The notes under the pieces: model-generated
What the model saw: the letters and a program-made list of their open reading frames with translations, nothing else
Told to the model about the DNA's origin: nothing
The model's database searches: none
Made by a program: the position numbers and the translations under genes
Shown: positions 12,976 through 24,440 of the stretch, one piece after another
How the letters are laid out: every line of letters begins with the position of its first letter
Position numbering within the stretch: the first letter of the stretch is position 1
NCBI GenBank assembly: GCA_009617715.1
Contig: VTFK01000304.1
Span: forward strand, 62,001-126,000
Origin: Plectrocnemia conspersa
Lineage: Eukaryota; Arthropoda; Insecta; Trichoptera; Polycentropodidae
DNA length: 64,000 nt
Direction: 5' to 3'

Positions 12976-13540
12976 CACCGTTCATTATAGTCTTAACTAT
13001 TTGCTGAGAACTAGGAATACGTCACTCAAAAGTATCTTATACTTTCAATGTTATCTTTAAATATATTAAAGGTAATAACTGATTTCTGTATAAATGAAAA
13101 TAGAGTTATAAAATACTGTCGGTAGGCCATTAGCTAATTGATTTAATAAAGAGATTTCTTATGGCAGTTGGTGAAAAAATCCTAATTTATTTAACAATTA
13201 TGTAAGATGTTTAATTTACACGCGTAAGAAATTAAAGTAGCAAAACAATTTATTTTCTTTATTCCTTTTAACCTAATATATAGATATGTATTTGTTGACA
13301 ATTAAACAGTAGTTGTCTTAACTAGTGTTAGTAGTTGTCTTAACAGTAATTAAACAGCAACTCAGCATTCCAATCACGATATTTATCTATTGATCTAAAG
13401 TGTGAGTAGATACTTAAAAGGTCTCTAATTGATATATCGAGAGCGATTGAGAAATAAGGGTGCTAAAAAACATAGAAAATGATAACTGCTAATAATCGAA
13501 GCATTAGAGGGGAATAAAGTATGTAAAAATGTCATGGTCG
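12976..13540. other. AT-rich stretch
   Basis: A 15-base word, AGTAGTTGTCTTAAC, is duplicated at about 13307-13343. Otherwise featureless. Confidence 0.5.
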
Positions 13541-13870
13541 TACAGTCGGTGGTTAAGGCAAAGTTATGCTAATCGAATTCGCCATTCTAAAAACCCTTCT
13601 TTCAATTAGCCATCAATATTAATGATTCACGTTGCCCAATTCAGTGTGGCAACCTTTCGGCGTTCAGAATTGGCTGTTGGTGAAATCATTAAAGGCATGA
13701 TTTGTGTCAAAATCGTTGCAGAGTTCGCGCAGATTTATGGTTTCCTCTACATCATTGTTCAATATAGAACAAACTGATGCATCGTGTAATGCCGACATAA
13801 TTGCGCTGGTTAGGGTTTGCTCTTCCACAGAGCGCGAGCACACACAGCATACAGGATGCTCGTGAAGTAT
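13541..13870. other. GC-richer non-coding island
   Basis: Less AT-rich than its flanks, with homeodomain-like words (CAATTAGCC, AATATTAATGATT). No reading frame. Possible regulatory DNA. Confidence 0.35.
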
Positions 13871-16390
13871 CTAATATATAGTGTGTACGTAAAAAGATTT
13901 ATAAAAATTCTAATTTATTACTTTTAGAAAAATATAATTATGTAAGTATTTATATGTGTAAATTGAAACAATTTTCTGGCGTTCATATAAGCAAATTTGT
14001 TGATTACATTATATCATTCAGCAGATTTTTTTTTTTTGGTATAAAACTCAAACTATTATAGAATTTAAGGTATTTTTACTATAATATATATTTTAGGAAA
14101 TTTTATGATATTAAAAAATCATTTAAAAAAACGATATACAAAAGATAAAAAAAAATATGATTTTTTTTAAATACAATAATAATTGTAATAAAAAAACTTA
14201 TTTTTCATACTTCTATATATAGAAATTTATCTGATTTTTACAATGTTTGCTAGATGGATTTTTTTTGTATTTATAAAGTAGCAATAAAGTTAAAAATCAA
14301 TTCGAAAACGAAAAATATTAGAATGTCGAAAATTGAGAGCTTTTTAGATGGATGTTTCAAAATAGACATTTAATAAATATCTCAGTTAAATCGTAGCTTT
14401 GTTTAAAATTTAAATTATTAAAACGTTCGAAAAAACGAGTTAAAAATAAAAAATAACTCTTTTAAAATACCTCAAAAATTAAATAAATAAAGGGCTCCAA
14501 ACTATTTTATAATACTAATAAAATAATGAAAAAATATTATACAATACTTTTTTTAATAATTTATTTTCTACAGAATTTTACATAATTTATATCTTTATAT
14601 TTCACAGAAATCTACCAATTTTTGAATTTATAAAGTGACTTTAATTTTCTATAATGTTTTATTTTAAATAAGAATATGCATATATTTTATGAAAATGAAC
14701 ATACTAATAAAATTTTTACCTTTGACCTGTAGCAATAAGTAATAAACATAAGTTTAATTAAAATAAGTAAGAAAGCATAATTTTTAAACTATGTATGCTA
14801 TCACATATATCACATAAAAAAATAGACGTTTAGATAATTATAATAGTCTTAATTAAATAATATCCATTGTATGTTGTTATATACAAAACCTTACTTTTAC
14901 TTGATTTAAAAAAGTGTTATTTTATTTAATATAAAAATTATTAAAAAAAATATTTATTTTCAATATATAAATAGAAGCTAAAGAAACTATAGATAAAAAA
15001 TAATATTATCAACAATATATTTTACTACAATTTTTATATATTTTAATATATTTATAAATTATATATTAACATAAATTTTCTTATTTAAAAATACAAGTTA
15101 TTGCTTCCCATTTTAGAAATATTTGAAAATAATTTACTTTATGAAGTTCTAAGAATATAAATATAAAATGTCTAACATTACTTGTACTAGATTAAATAAG
15201 TGTTTATTGCTCAAATTATAAATTGCTATTTATCTAGATGTATTTTTATAATATGTAGGTATATATAAAAGTATTATGGATGACAATATTTATTTTCTTG
15301 TTTTAATGCTATTTTTATAATATTTATTTAATGTGAATTATAAAACATTACATACAAGTTATTTTTGTCCATTGAATTTGAAAAAGATGTGTGGTAATTA
15401 AATTAAAAACAATAAATTGAATTTCGCATACATTTATTTTACCTTTTTTTTTATTATTATATAGATTAACTGGTAAGTTAAGTATTATTAGTTAAATATA
15501 GATTACTAAAAAAATGTTTTATCTGCAACAAATACGAGATATTTTAAAACTACACGCTTATTTCATCGGTATATTTATTTTACCTCCAAAGGTATTCTTT
15601 CATGAAAATCTATTATTAACTGTATTTACATAATTTATTATAATTAGATATGACTTAAGGTTAATATTTTATTGATTTTAAGTGAAATGATTTTTTCAAG
15701 GTAAATAGTTCAGTTCTTAATATTCTTTGTGGCTAAATAAATGGTCCTAAGAAACTATTATTACTTTTGTTAACGTGGGAACATATAAAGTCTAGTTGTT
15801 ATTAAGATAATCAATTATATTTTATAAAATCAATAGTAATTTGCGAATAAGTTTATACGTAATTTTCTAATAAAAAGCATTAATTAAGATGCTTTTCAAA
15901 AAACTAGATATTATAAAGAAGAGCGGCTAAATTTTAAAAAAGCGGTAAAAAACCGTGAAAAAGTTACTTACCCGCCTTAAATATCCTTACATACTTTTAA
16001 TTCTTCAAGCACTAGCTTAAGAGCAATACCTATTGTCTTATGCACCGAATAGTATTTATCATTATCATCAGGTAGGGACCATAATGATTTGGTTTATAAG
16101 GATTTACACAAGAGACATACTTTTGTTTCATTAATGAAGTTGTATATAGTTTTAGCAAAAGCTTAACATTACATCTATTGGTCTAAATCAAGCTTATTCC
16201 ATATATTTGATAGCTATTGCATTGCAATTGTGAAGACTATAATAAAAAATGAATAACGTAGTTCAACCACTGGAAAAGTGGCATTGCGTTTGACTAAAGA
16301 AAATCGAGAGAGCTAGAGTTAAGTTAAATAAAAAAATAATATAAATGAATATTTATAAAAAATACTAATATTATTCATACATCACACATA
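13871..16390. other. Long AT-rich desert
   Basis: About 2.5 kb of nearly pure A/T-rich sequence with no recognisable element. Confidence 0.6.
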
Positions 16391-16945
16391 TATTTCATAA
16401 CCACTCTATACAAAGGCGATCCTTCATTAAAGCGACGAGATAAGTCAGCAAGAGCACGGGTGTAGTTTGATCATGCTCGACCCTACGAGCAGTGGCCTGC
16501 TCACAAACTGCACGCTGTTTTATGTGAGAAAAATACCATAATGTGTTTGCTTTACAAAGTATAGGAGTCAAGAGTCAAGGGGCCGCCCGACGACCGCCAC
16601 AACTTCTCAAACTTTCGAACATTATCGCCAATAGAGACGCGTGGACTCTAAACCAGTTTCAACACGGTTGACGCATTAATCATTTCCGTGTGGTAGGTTT
16701 ATCTGTGGATTTATGTATGTGCGGGTAGGAAAGCTGTCAAACGTCGGTCGGAGCATAGACTATTGGTCGAAATTAAAATTTTCCATGAGTGTTTTCCATT
16801 GTGGTGGCAGATAGGAGATAGCGACGGAGCAGATTAAGTGCCGCTGCTTCACGCTATCTGTTTCTACAAGAACCGTGCGCTGGGCAAACAGATAAACGCT
16901 GTCCATCTGTACTGGGACTTTGCTTAAGCCAGTTCGCAGATGTTT
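16391..16945. other. GC-richer non-coding island
   Basis: One of the longer islands. No open frame of note. Possible regulatory DNA. Confidence 0.4.
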
Positions 16946-17553
16946 ATATTGTATATTTATAATATAATATGTATCTACATAGTTTTATGAAGCGTTAATA
17001 TGAGAGCAAATATTATTTGGAATTAAAAATATCGTGAAAGCACAGATAAAACATTTTATGAGCTAAGGCTAACTCCCCTATATAATACAAAAAAATATTT
17101 ACACTTCTTAACTTATAATATAAGGATACAAAAATATTATTCTTGAATACAAATAATCATAGAGTCTCAAAAAAAAAAATTACATTTGCATTGTCGCAAC
17201 AATTATTACAATATCTAAAATTAACTCCAACCGTTTTGTCTATGAAATAAAACCCAGATAAAGCAATATGTCATAGTTTAGTAATTCCTTAGACATGTTA
17301 CATGTCATCCTCAATACGCGTTGATTATTCGACGCGATTTACGTCGCGTCGCTTGGCACTCCATCTGTCGGTTACTGGGGCTGTCTTCAGTTAACTTTTG
17401 CTCCCGTTACAGAAATGATTTTATTTTATTATAATAAAATTTTATTTCATTATTTTACTGGTACTTGATTATTGTTGAATTATATTTTTTTTAAATTTTG
17501 CGACCGAAAAAACTTTTTTACTCGTCGAGCGTCGCGATTGCATCCCTTATTCT
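16946..17553. other. AT-rich stretch with a small GC island
   Basis: Only 17300-17410 stands out, with CG-containing words (GACGCGATTTACGTCGCGTCG). Nothing else is recognised. Confidence 0.4.
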
Positions 17554-18280
17554 TTAACCTGTTCAACGCCAAGCAAATTTCTATGAATTTGCTCTGTAGG
17601 CCACCATTTTCAACCCTTTAAATTATTATGAAAGAGAAACATTATTTACCTGGAAAATCACTGTTTACTTTTCCTTTTATTAATTTTAACATAAAAGTGA
17701 AAAAAAAGCACAGAAATAACAAGTTTTAAAAACCACTGTCAGGGCTGCCACACACAAATATTATATGTAATTTATATTGTATGTTATTTATATTATATGT
17801 TTTTGGTAGTTTTTAATATTTGTATGGGACACGATAATTTCCGTTGTTTTAATCAAAATCTTTTATCAAAATGGCAGCTACTTCATATATTTAAAAATTT
17901 TCAACTATGTCAAAAATTTTTTTTAAAAAATAGTAAATATGGCAATAATGTTATAATATAAACAAAACAAAATTCAAATAAAAAAATGTTATTTTTTTTT
18001 ACAAAACATTGTGTTTTTTTTTTATCATTAATAAAAAAATATTGTAGCAGCCCTAACAACGTCTGTATGCTCGATCGTAAATAATAAAAGAATGGTTCAA
18101 AAATTGCACATTTTAACGATCACATTCCATTTAATAGATGTCTCTGTATTAAATTAACGAAAAAAAAAATCGAATTTATTAATAAATGTGTCCGTAATAA
18201 CATTTGCGTGCCTGCACGCGCTGGCATTGACGGTCCGACCGCTTTTGGCGTGCGGGCGTCACTGGCGTCTAAAGGGTTAA
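17554..18280. mobile_element. TTAA-flanked (piggyBac-type target) non-autonomous element
   Basis: It is flanked by TTAA at 17554-17557 and 18277-18280. The inner ends are imperfect inverted repeats: CCTGTTCAACGCCA on the left, and CCCTTTAGACGCCA as the complement of the right end. The right subterminal region (18200-18276) is very GC-rich. The TTAA target and inverted ends are typical of piggyBac-like elements. No transposase frame exists, so it is a MITE-like derivative, split by a nested insertion at 17740-18055. The left end also matches 46340-46400 over about 50 bases. Confidence 0.6.
17740..18055. mobile_element. hAT-like MITE nested in the TTAA element
   Basis: The left end reads CAGGGCTGCCACA; the complement of the right end reads TAGGGCTGCTACAA. 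The interior is AT-rich and non-coding. Candidate 8-bp flanks (17732-17739 and 18056-18063) agree only partly, so the target duplication is not convincing. Its position inside the TTAA-bounded element implies it inserted later. Confidence 0.45.
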
Positions 18281-18476
18281 CGTCGCGGCCAGGACGTTGG
18301 CGCTTGACAATGCTCTTTCTTATAAAAGCTATTTTTTCGACATAAGCTATGAAAAGCTTAAATAATTTAGGTGAAATAGTGAACATTTATTTTAGATGGT
18401 AACCAAAATTATTTAAAAAAATATTACTTGGTATAATTTAAAAATAGTTGATAATGTATTTAAGTATATGTAAACT

Positions 18477-18524
18477 TTCCGCAAAAAGGGTTCATGAAAT
18501 ATTTCATGAACCCTTTTTGCGGAA
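18477..18524. repeat. 48-bp perfect palindrome without spacer
   Basis: The arms 18477-18500 and 18501-18524 are exact reverse complements (24 bp each, zero loop). The left arm starts TTCCGCAAAAAGGGTTCATG. Symmetry stops immediately outside at 18476/18525. As RNA or single-stranded DNA it would fold into a complete hairpin. Origin unknown. Confidence 0.95.
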
Positions 18525-18884
18525 GGTTTTTGTAATAAATAATTATATATATAGTGAAAATATTTGTTTGCTACAAAGCAATCGTGATAGTCATACTTAC
18601 AGATAGTTGGCAGATCAATTAATATTATAAAGTTAGTGCTTTACAAATTGTTGTAAATAATACAATCCAATGCAGAGGCTTGTAATTAAAAAGTGAATAC
18701 CACTCAAATTAATAAATTCATGCGAAAATTTAGTTTATTTTATTGCAAATAATTTTACTGATACATCGTATAGGGTTGTTTCAAGACTATTTATTTATAC
18801 ATAGCTTCATGTTACTCTTGAATCTTATATAGACTCTATGATACTCAATAGAACAAGATTAAAAACATTAGATCATTAACAGTA
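18525..18884. other. AT-rich stretch, nothing recognised
   Basis: Featureless. Confidence 0.5.
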
Positions 18885-19150
18885 CTTAATAGAGCTGAAG
18901 CATATATAATTAGTGTGAAACGTGTTTTTAATACAAATAAATTATTTATTCACGAGATTCGGAAAATCTTAAAACCTTATTTGTGACAATTGAAATTAAA
19001 ATTATATTTAATTGAATTTATATGTATATAAAAATCATAAGTTTCGATCTATCAGATATTATGAAATACCAAAATTAAATAAAGTGTCTAAGAGATTCAA
19101 ACCCAAGTTTTTCAGGTATTAGTCATTGACTTAAAACTTGTCTATCTTGT
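18885..19150 (-). repeat. tRNA-derived SINE, copy A
   Basis: On the - strand the head carries an A-box-like TAGACAAGTTTTAAGTC and a B-box-like GGGTTTGAATCT, joined by ACTAATACCTGAAAA. The body that follows has a TAATCTCACGAATGAATATCG-like block (here GAATCTCGTGAATAAATAA) and ends in a CTTCAGCTCTAT tail block. The same order of blocks occurs at 20531-20802, 34213-34490, 37490-37705, 44640-44906 and 59760-60000. The A and B boxes suggest RNA polymerase III transcription of the parent copies. Confidence 0.5.
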
Positions 19151-19199
19151 TGAAAAAGTACATTAGTCTTTTGTACTTTTTATCTATATGTGAATTTTG

Positions 19200-19720
19200 C
19201 CGTGAAAATTCTGAGCTTCCCCATCAATTGGGAATGATTGAAACTCGCACACACACATTACGCAAATTTTCCAAAATTTCGGAGACGTTCGGATAGTTGG
19301 CGCTGAGGAGAAGTTCTTCGCTTCGGAGGCAATTATTCAAATGAGCCGAACGATGTCTGTCCATCACACGAATTTCATTATTTGCATAATAAGTGATGAT
19401 GGCAATGGCGATGGCGGTGGTGGTGTCCTTTCTATTCCTCCGGTCGGTCGGTGGGAACAAATTAAAATTCCGTAAAGACGATGTGGGAAAACAGGGGGAT
19501 CGTTTCGTATTCAAATCAAATTGGCGGCTGGCTTGGTCGTAAATCACTCAATAAAGCCGATCGATAAGCGTTCATGACGGATTGCACGGACAAAAATTAT
19601 TGCTCAATGCTTGTCAGCCGTCGTGTACGTAGGGTCAGTCACGACCTAGCCAAAGGATGCTGCTTCTGCGCAAGCGCAGCTGCTGGACCATCCTGACGAA
19701 AGTGAGACCAGACGAAAGTA
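19200..19720. other. GC-richer non-coding island with Su(H)-like sites
   Basis: A long island with two GTGGGAA words (19451-19457 and 19483-19489); the second, TGTGGGAA, fits the Su(H)/CSL consensus fully. A short GATGGC/GGTGGT trinucleotide-like run lies near 19396-19426. The 107-codon - strand frame across it matches nothing. Confidence 0.4.
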
Positions 19721-20530
19721 AAAAGTTAACTTTTACTGGTTTTGAATTGAGTTAAAGTACTCAAGAAGATAAGTGATCTTTTAAGGTAAATAGAAATATA
19801 TTATAAAGTGGGGCAGATAAAATAATTGTTATTATACTAGACTAAAAGCAAAGTCTTTTAATCGGTAACATATGTTTATTAATTATTACACTCAATATAT
19901 AACACTATGCACGACCTAGCTTAATTTTATTTTAACCAAAATAACAGCAGCTTTCAGTCAAAATAGGTGCGAAATGAGTGTATGTTTGCTAAAAATGTAT
20001 AAATAGTTGTAGAATAATAAAATAATCCAAATATTTAAATGTTCCAATTCAAAATATATCTATCCGTTTTTTAACTGTTCTTAATATATTTATTTATCCA
20101 ACTATTCGTAAATTGTCGTGAAATATTTCTAAAAACGCAGTTAAGTATTGTTTGTTTTTAAGCCTTTGTGTATTTTAACAATGCAGATAGTCTTTCTTCC
20201 CTCCATGTACAGTTTCATAATTTACAGCCTAATTGATTTTTTTGTTTTGTGAAATTTACCTTTTTTCATTGTGTTATTAATGATAAATAAAATAACCTTG
20301 TTAAAACCCTTTTAATAGCTGAAATTCCAGAAATAACTAATATTTACTAGTCATTATTGTGCAATTCAGGACTTTCTCAATGGCTGATATATTAAATCAA
20401 CACGCATAATGTTTAATTTTAAGTTTGTAATTTATTATGCTATTGTATGTTTGTAGTCTTTTCGGCAACAGGAATATTTAAAATAAAACTTTGTATTGAT
20501 TTTAAGTTTAAAACACTTATTTTTTTTTAA
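19721..20530. other. AT-rich stretch, nothing recognised
   Basis: Featureless. Confidence 0.5.
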
Positions 20531-20802
20531 TACATACAAGATATTTTCTATGAGCTAAAGTAGCTAATTATTTAAGAATTTTTAATACCTAATATGTACA
20601 ACCCAACATGATTTTAATTAATCATACCGATATTAAACCGTGAGATTATAAAAATCTAGGTTAACCTAATCAGTGATGACCGACCGGAATTATAGTAATA
20701 TAATTATTACTAATTCTGATCTTCCTAACACGATGAAAATAAAAAAAACAGCAAGGGCAAGGCATTCATGTCAATAGTCAGAGACTTTTACCACTTGTTT
20801 TA
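20531..20802 (-). repeat. tRNA-derived SINE, copy B
   Basis: On the - strand it reads from an A-box-like AAGTGGTAAAAGTCTCTGAC through an eroded B box into CCGGTCGGTCATCACTGATT, a block shared with the copy at 59760. It ends with AGCTACTTTAGCTCATAGAA and ATATCTTGTATGTA, also present at 44640-44906. The head is worn but the body is among the best preserved. Confidence 0.6.
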
Positions 20803-21639
20803 TTACAAAAAAATAAATGTAGTTTAATATGCATAAACACAAATTCACTATGTTGAATTATGTTAAAAAATTTCAATGTTTAGATATATCAGAAAAATAA
20901 TATTAAAAATAAGTATTTTTTATTTAAGTACGAAAACAATGGGACTGGTGTTCTTTTTTATAAATTTCAGCTTTATACCCGGCTTTCCACGGGATAGTTT
21001 TTAACTTATTATTTATTTATTATATTTAATTTTATTCATCCGGTTCTTACAAGTTTATATCATTTACTTATTGCAGTAGCACGAAATCAGTCATCAGAAT
21101 GTTGCTGTTCATTGGCACATATTTTATTGACATGTATTCCATTGGAATAAAATCGTCTTAATGAAATAAATAAAAGGTAAAAGTTGAAAGTAAAAAATGG
21201 CACCCAAAATTACATGTGCAAATGTCACGTCGTTACTGTTTATGAGGAGTTCTTGTGACAAACAGACAGATGTTTATTTGATGTTTTATAGTATATATTT
21301 AAAATAGAGATGTATAGATTAATATTTAAATTTTTTTTAAGAGTATCAAGATAAATAAAAACATTACAAACGAAGAAAAAATATATAGAGTTCTGAGTTA
21401 TACAATTTTTTTAATAAAGAAATAGTTTTGTATTAATAAAAGCAACATTTCATTTTATGCCCTTAGTATTTAAATTGTATGCGTGTTTACATATTTGTTA
21501 GTGTTATTACAATGAACTAATTGAGATTATTTATTATAAATGTATGTTTAAGTCAAAATCTACAAACAAAACAAGATAAGATATATTATAATTACATATT
21601 AAATCAAATGCCAACATCACTACACTTTAGAGCGCAAAG
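20803..21639. other. AT-rich stretch, nothing recognised
   Basis: The 64-codon frame at 21521-21715 runs from AT-rich DNA into the next island and resembles no protein. Confidence 0.5.
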
Positions 21640-21930
21640 CCAATTTACAGCTCACTGCATATTGACAGCGAGCTCACTCTACATGAGCTTGGCAGGATTG
21701 GTGCTGGTCAGCTAGAATACAAGTAGAGAAAAAACGAAGATGCACCTCACGATAGGAGGTAGGAGGTGGTGCTTCGGTGCATGTTCCTGTGGTATGGTCG
21801 GATCAAAAGCCCATCACGACTGCACACAGCGTACACTAGAATTAGTGACCGCTCGTGAAATAATATTCGCTTAGCGGAAATGTATTGCATCGTATTTACC
21901 TTGTCATGGTGCTTTATTATTCAACGGCTG
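21640..21930. other. GC-richer non-coding island
   Basis: A compact island with an AGGAGGTAGGAGGTGGTGC local repetition. No reading frame. Confidence 0.35.
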
Positions 21931-21952
21931 TATCATCTTATATATACACATA

Positions 21953-21967
21953 CAGTGCCGTAACTAG
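21953..21967 (+). mobile_element. hAT-like terminal sequence
   Basis: CAGTGCCGTAACTAG closely resembles the CAGTGGCGTAACTAG terminus common in hAT elements. No opposite terminus was found downstream, so this is a solo end or a chance match. Confidence 0.3.
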
Positions 21968-22140
21968 CTGTTCATCTGCCCTGTGTTTTATTTTTGGGTA
22001 CTTTATTTTTTCCTAATAATCGTATTCTTTAATAATTTATCACTAAATCGAAAGTAAGGAAATATTAGATAATCGTTATTATATAATAAAATTTTTAAAT
22101 AAATTATTGCTATTACTTCTCCAAGTCATGTTAAATGTCT

Positions 22141-22250
22141 TAATTTTTATTTATTTATTAAAATTAAGACCAACGTGATGGCACAATTTAATCTAATGCG
22201 CTACGATTGCCAAAAGCATAAAACATATATCAATTTAAAAATACAGTGTA
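22141..22250 (-). repeat. Dispersed repeat, probable LINE 3-prime tail, copy 2
   Basis: A partner of 7095-7200: the same TTTATTTATTTATTAAAATTA start, then AATCTAATGCGCTACGATTG and CCAAAAGCATAAAA. Divergence is moderate. The continuation into the next block differs from copy 1. Confidence 0.5.
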
Positions 22251-22299
22251 TATTGTCCCTTACATACATGTCTCATACGAAAAAATAGCAAGATGCACA

Positions 22300-22520
22300 G
22301 TATTGAGCAGTCGGACGGCCATTTCCAAAGAAGAGTTTTCAAGCGATCCAATCCTAGCCCTTACAAGCATAAACAGTGGACGCGATTAAGAACAATGACC
22401 ATCCTCCGGGGCCCACATTTAGAGCTGCTTGAGAAACGAGGATTTCTGCGAGTTGACATTAAACGTTGACAGCGAGTTGACGTATTCCAACGCTCCCAAA
22501 ATGAGCACTGGAAAACATAA
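22300..22520. other. GC-richer non-coding island
   Basis: A GC-richer block directly after the repeat, without a reading frame. It could be part of the same retroelement or an independent island. Confidence 0.3.
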
Positions 22521-22622
22521 ATTGATAGTACCTCTATTCATTAAAGATTAAATACTAAGTCGAGCCGCAAATCATTGCATTGTCTCATTACGCATTTGAT
22601 CCATAAAATAAAGTTAGTTTCT

Positions 22623-22661
22623 AGTATGCTGCGAACTAAGACATCTTAGTTCGCGCATACT
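22623..22661. repeat. Short near-perfect hairpin
   Basis: The arms AGTATGCTGCGAACTAAG (22623-22640) and CTTAGTTCGCGCATACT (22645-22661) are complementary apart from one extra base, with a 4-base loop. It is too short for a microRNA precursor. Confidence 0.8.
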
Positions 22662-24000
22662 ACAGCCTGTCCCTAGACTGGCTAAAAACACGATATATAT
22701 ATATTCAACTTTGACATGTTAAAATGTTAAAAAATAATTTAGTCTGCGAAACAAGCAAAGATCAGTTATGCGTATTCTACTGACCTCCATTAACGGTAGC
22801 AATTAGTATTCTTGTAGCACAAAGTTCGTAGGATCATACTTCAACAAACTCAAGGGTCGATGCCATATATTATATATATGTTGTTTTCGATCATCGTGGC
22901 GCATTGGGGTAACCATCGATGGTCTTAATTTAATCTAAAAAATAAAATATCTTTGCAGGATATTTAATAAAGTATCCCTAAAATGGAAATTGCATAATTA
23001 TTTATATATTTTTCGTTAAGTTTTTATTAGTATATACGGCAAAAAGTATTAGATAGGAGAAAATATACTAATACTACCCTTAATCATCAGCATTGGTTAG
23101 AGGCCCGATATCTTAAAGTGACGCTGTACTTTATCATAATTTTCAATGATATTTAAGCTAGAACATTGCTTCTTTTGAATACTTTTATAAGAAAATTTTA
23201 TTGAGCTACGACCTTATTTAAAGTTCAGCTAAACTCTCACTAAGCAGAGTTAAGCCAAATTGTTGAACACCAAGAAAAGTAACCGCTTTATTTAAACCAT
23301 CCAATCTGGATTAACTAAAGTAAAGACTACAAATTTATAATAGTGAAGCATGATCTCTAATACTTTTAGATACTACGTGACACTATGGGGAAATCAGATA
23401 CTATAGATGTAAATCGTTGCGCAAATTTTACAGCTGTTTAAAAACGGTTAATTTTAAAATATTTAAAATGATAAAAAATATATAAAGAAAAATTACCTTC
23501 GCTTATTAAAAATGAATATAGTAGTAAATAAAAGTGTGTATGTGCATCTCGACGTCAAGATCAACTTGAACTAACTATGAGTTGTTGCTAGTGCGATCCT
23601 TAGACCAACTTTTAATAAGAAATATCGCGTTACCATATGAAATTAAATTTAGGTATAAAACAAATATAAAGACATATATTATTTTAACACAAATTACAAT
23701 ATTTTTTTAAAAATGATTTTGTACTAATTTTAAAAAGCATAATACTTATTGGAAATATTGTTAAATTTTCACTACATATAAAAATATATTTTAAATAAAT
23801 TTTCCCACCACACTAATCTTTTCAATTGCATACATTGTTAAATAGTCACGTAGGTAAAAATTTTTGGAATATATTTTCTTCAACCCATACTCCCTTTGAG
23901 CAAACTTGGGTTTCAAATATCGCCACATCAATCTCACAAGTCCTAAAAAACACGTAAAAAATAAAAAGAAGAAGGCATAAAAGGCAAATGTGCTCATTTT
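22662..24000. other. AT-rich stretch, nothing recognised
   Basis: The open frame at 23791-23997 (- strand) encodes a hydrophobic, AT-driven peptide and is not supported as a gene. Confidence 0.5.
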
Positions 24001-24440
24001 GGCAAATCTCTACGCGGCGCCGTTTCTCTCCACCTTGTCACGTGTGAACTCGCAAATTGGCCGCAATTTACCGAATCACCCGTATAACGCTAAACAGAGA
24101 CGTTTCAAGTCGAGCAGGGGCACAAAACCACCCCACCCGAGAAGAAGTGTGGATGTGAGCGTGCAGGGGCGTGGAGCGATAAATTAAATTTGGGCGCCCG
24201 CGGGCGGCTGTTCTCGCGGTGCACCACACACATAACAAAATACACTTTCTTATTATCACGGGTGCCCTCCATTGTATGGAAATATAATTTATTTGTTCCT
24301 GGTGGAAACCAGGGCCGGGGATTTACCCGCTTTCTTTTATTCGTGGCCACCTTAATATGTGCTTTATTGTGTTAAGGGAGGCGGCGCGTCTGCCTAACGG
24401 ATGTATGGCTCAAGCGGGCCGGATAAATAAGCGTTAACAA
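24001..24440. other. GC-richer non-coding island
   Basis: Several overlapping open frames of 61-81 codons occur on both strands, the usual shadow of a GC-rich non-coding block. No protein family is recognised. Confidence 0.4.
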
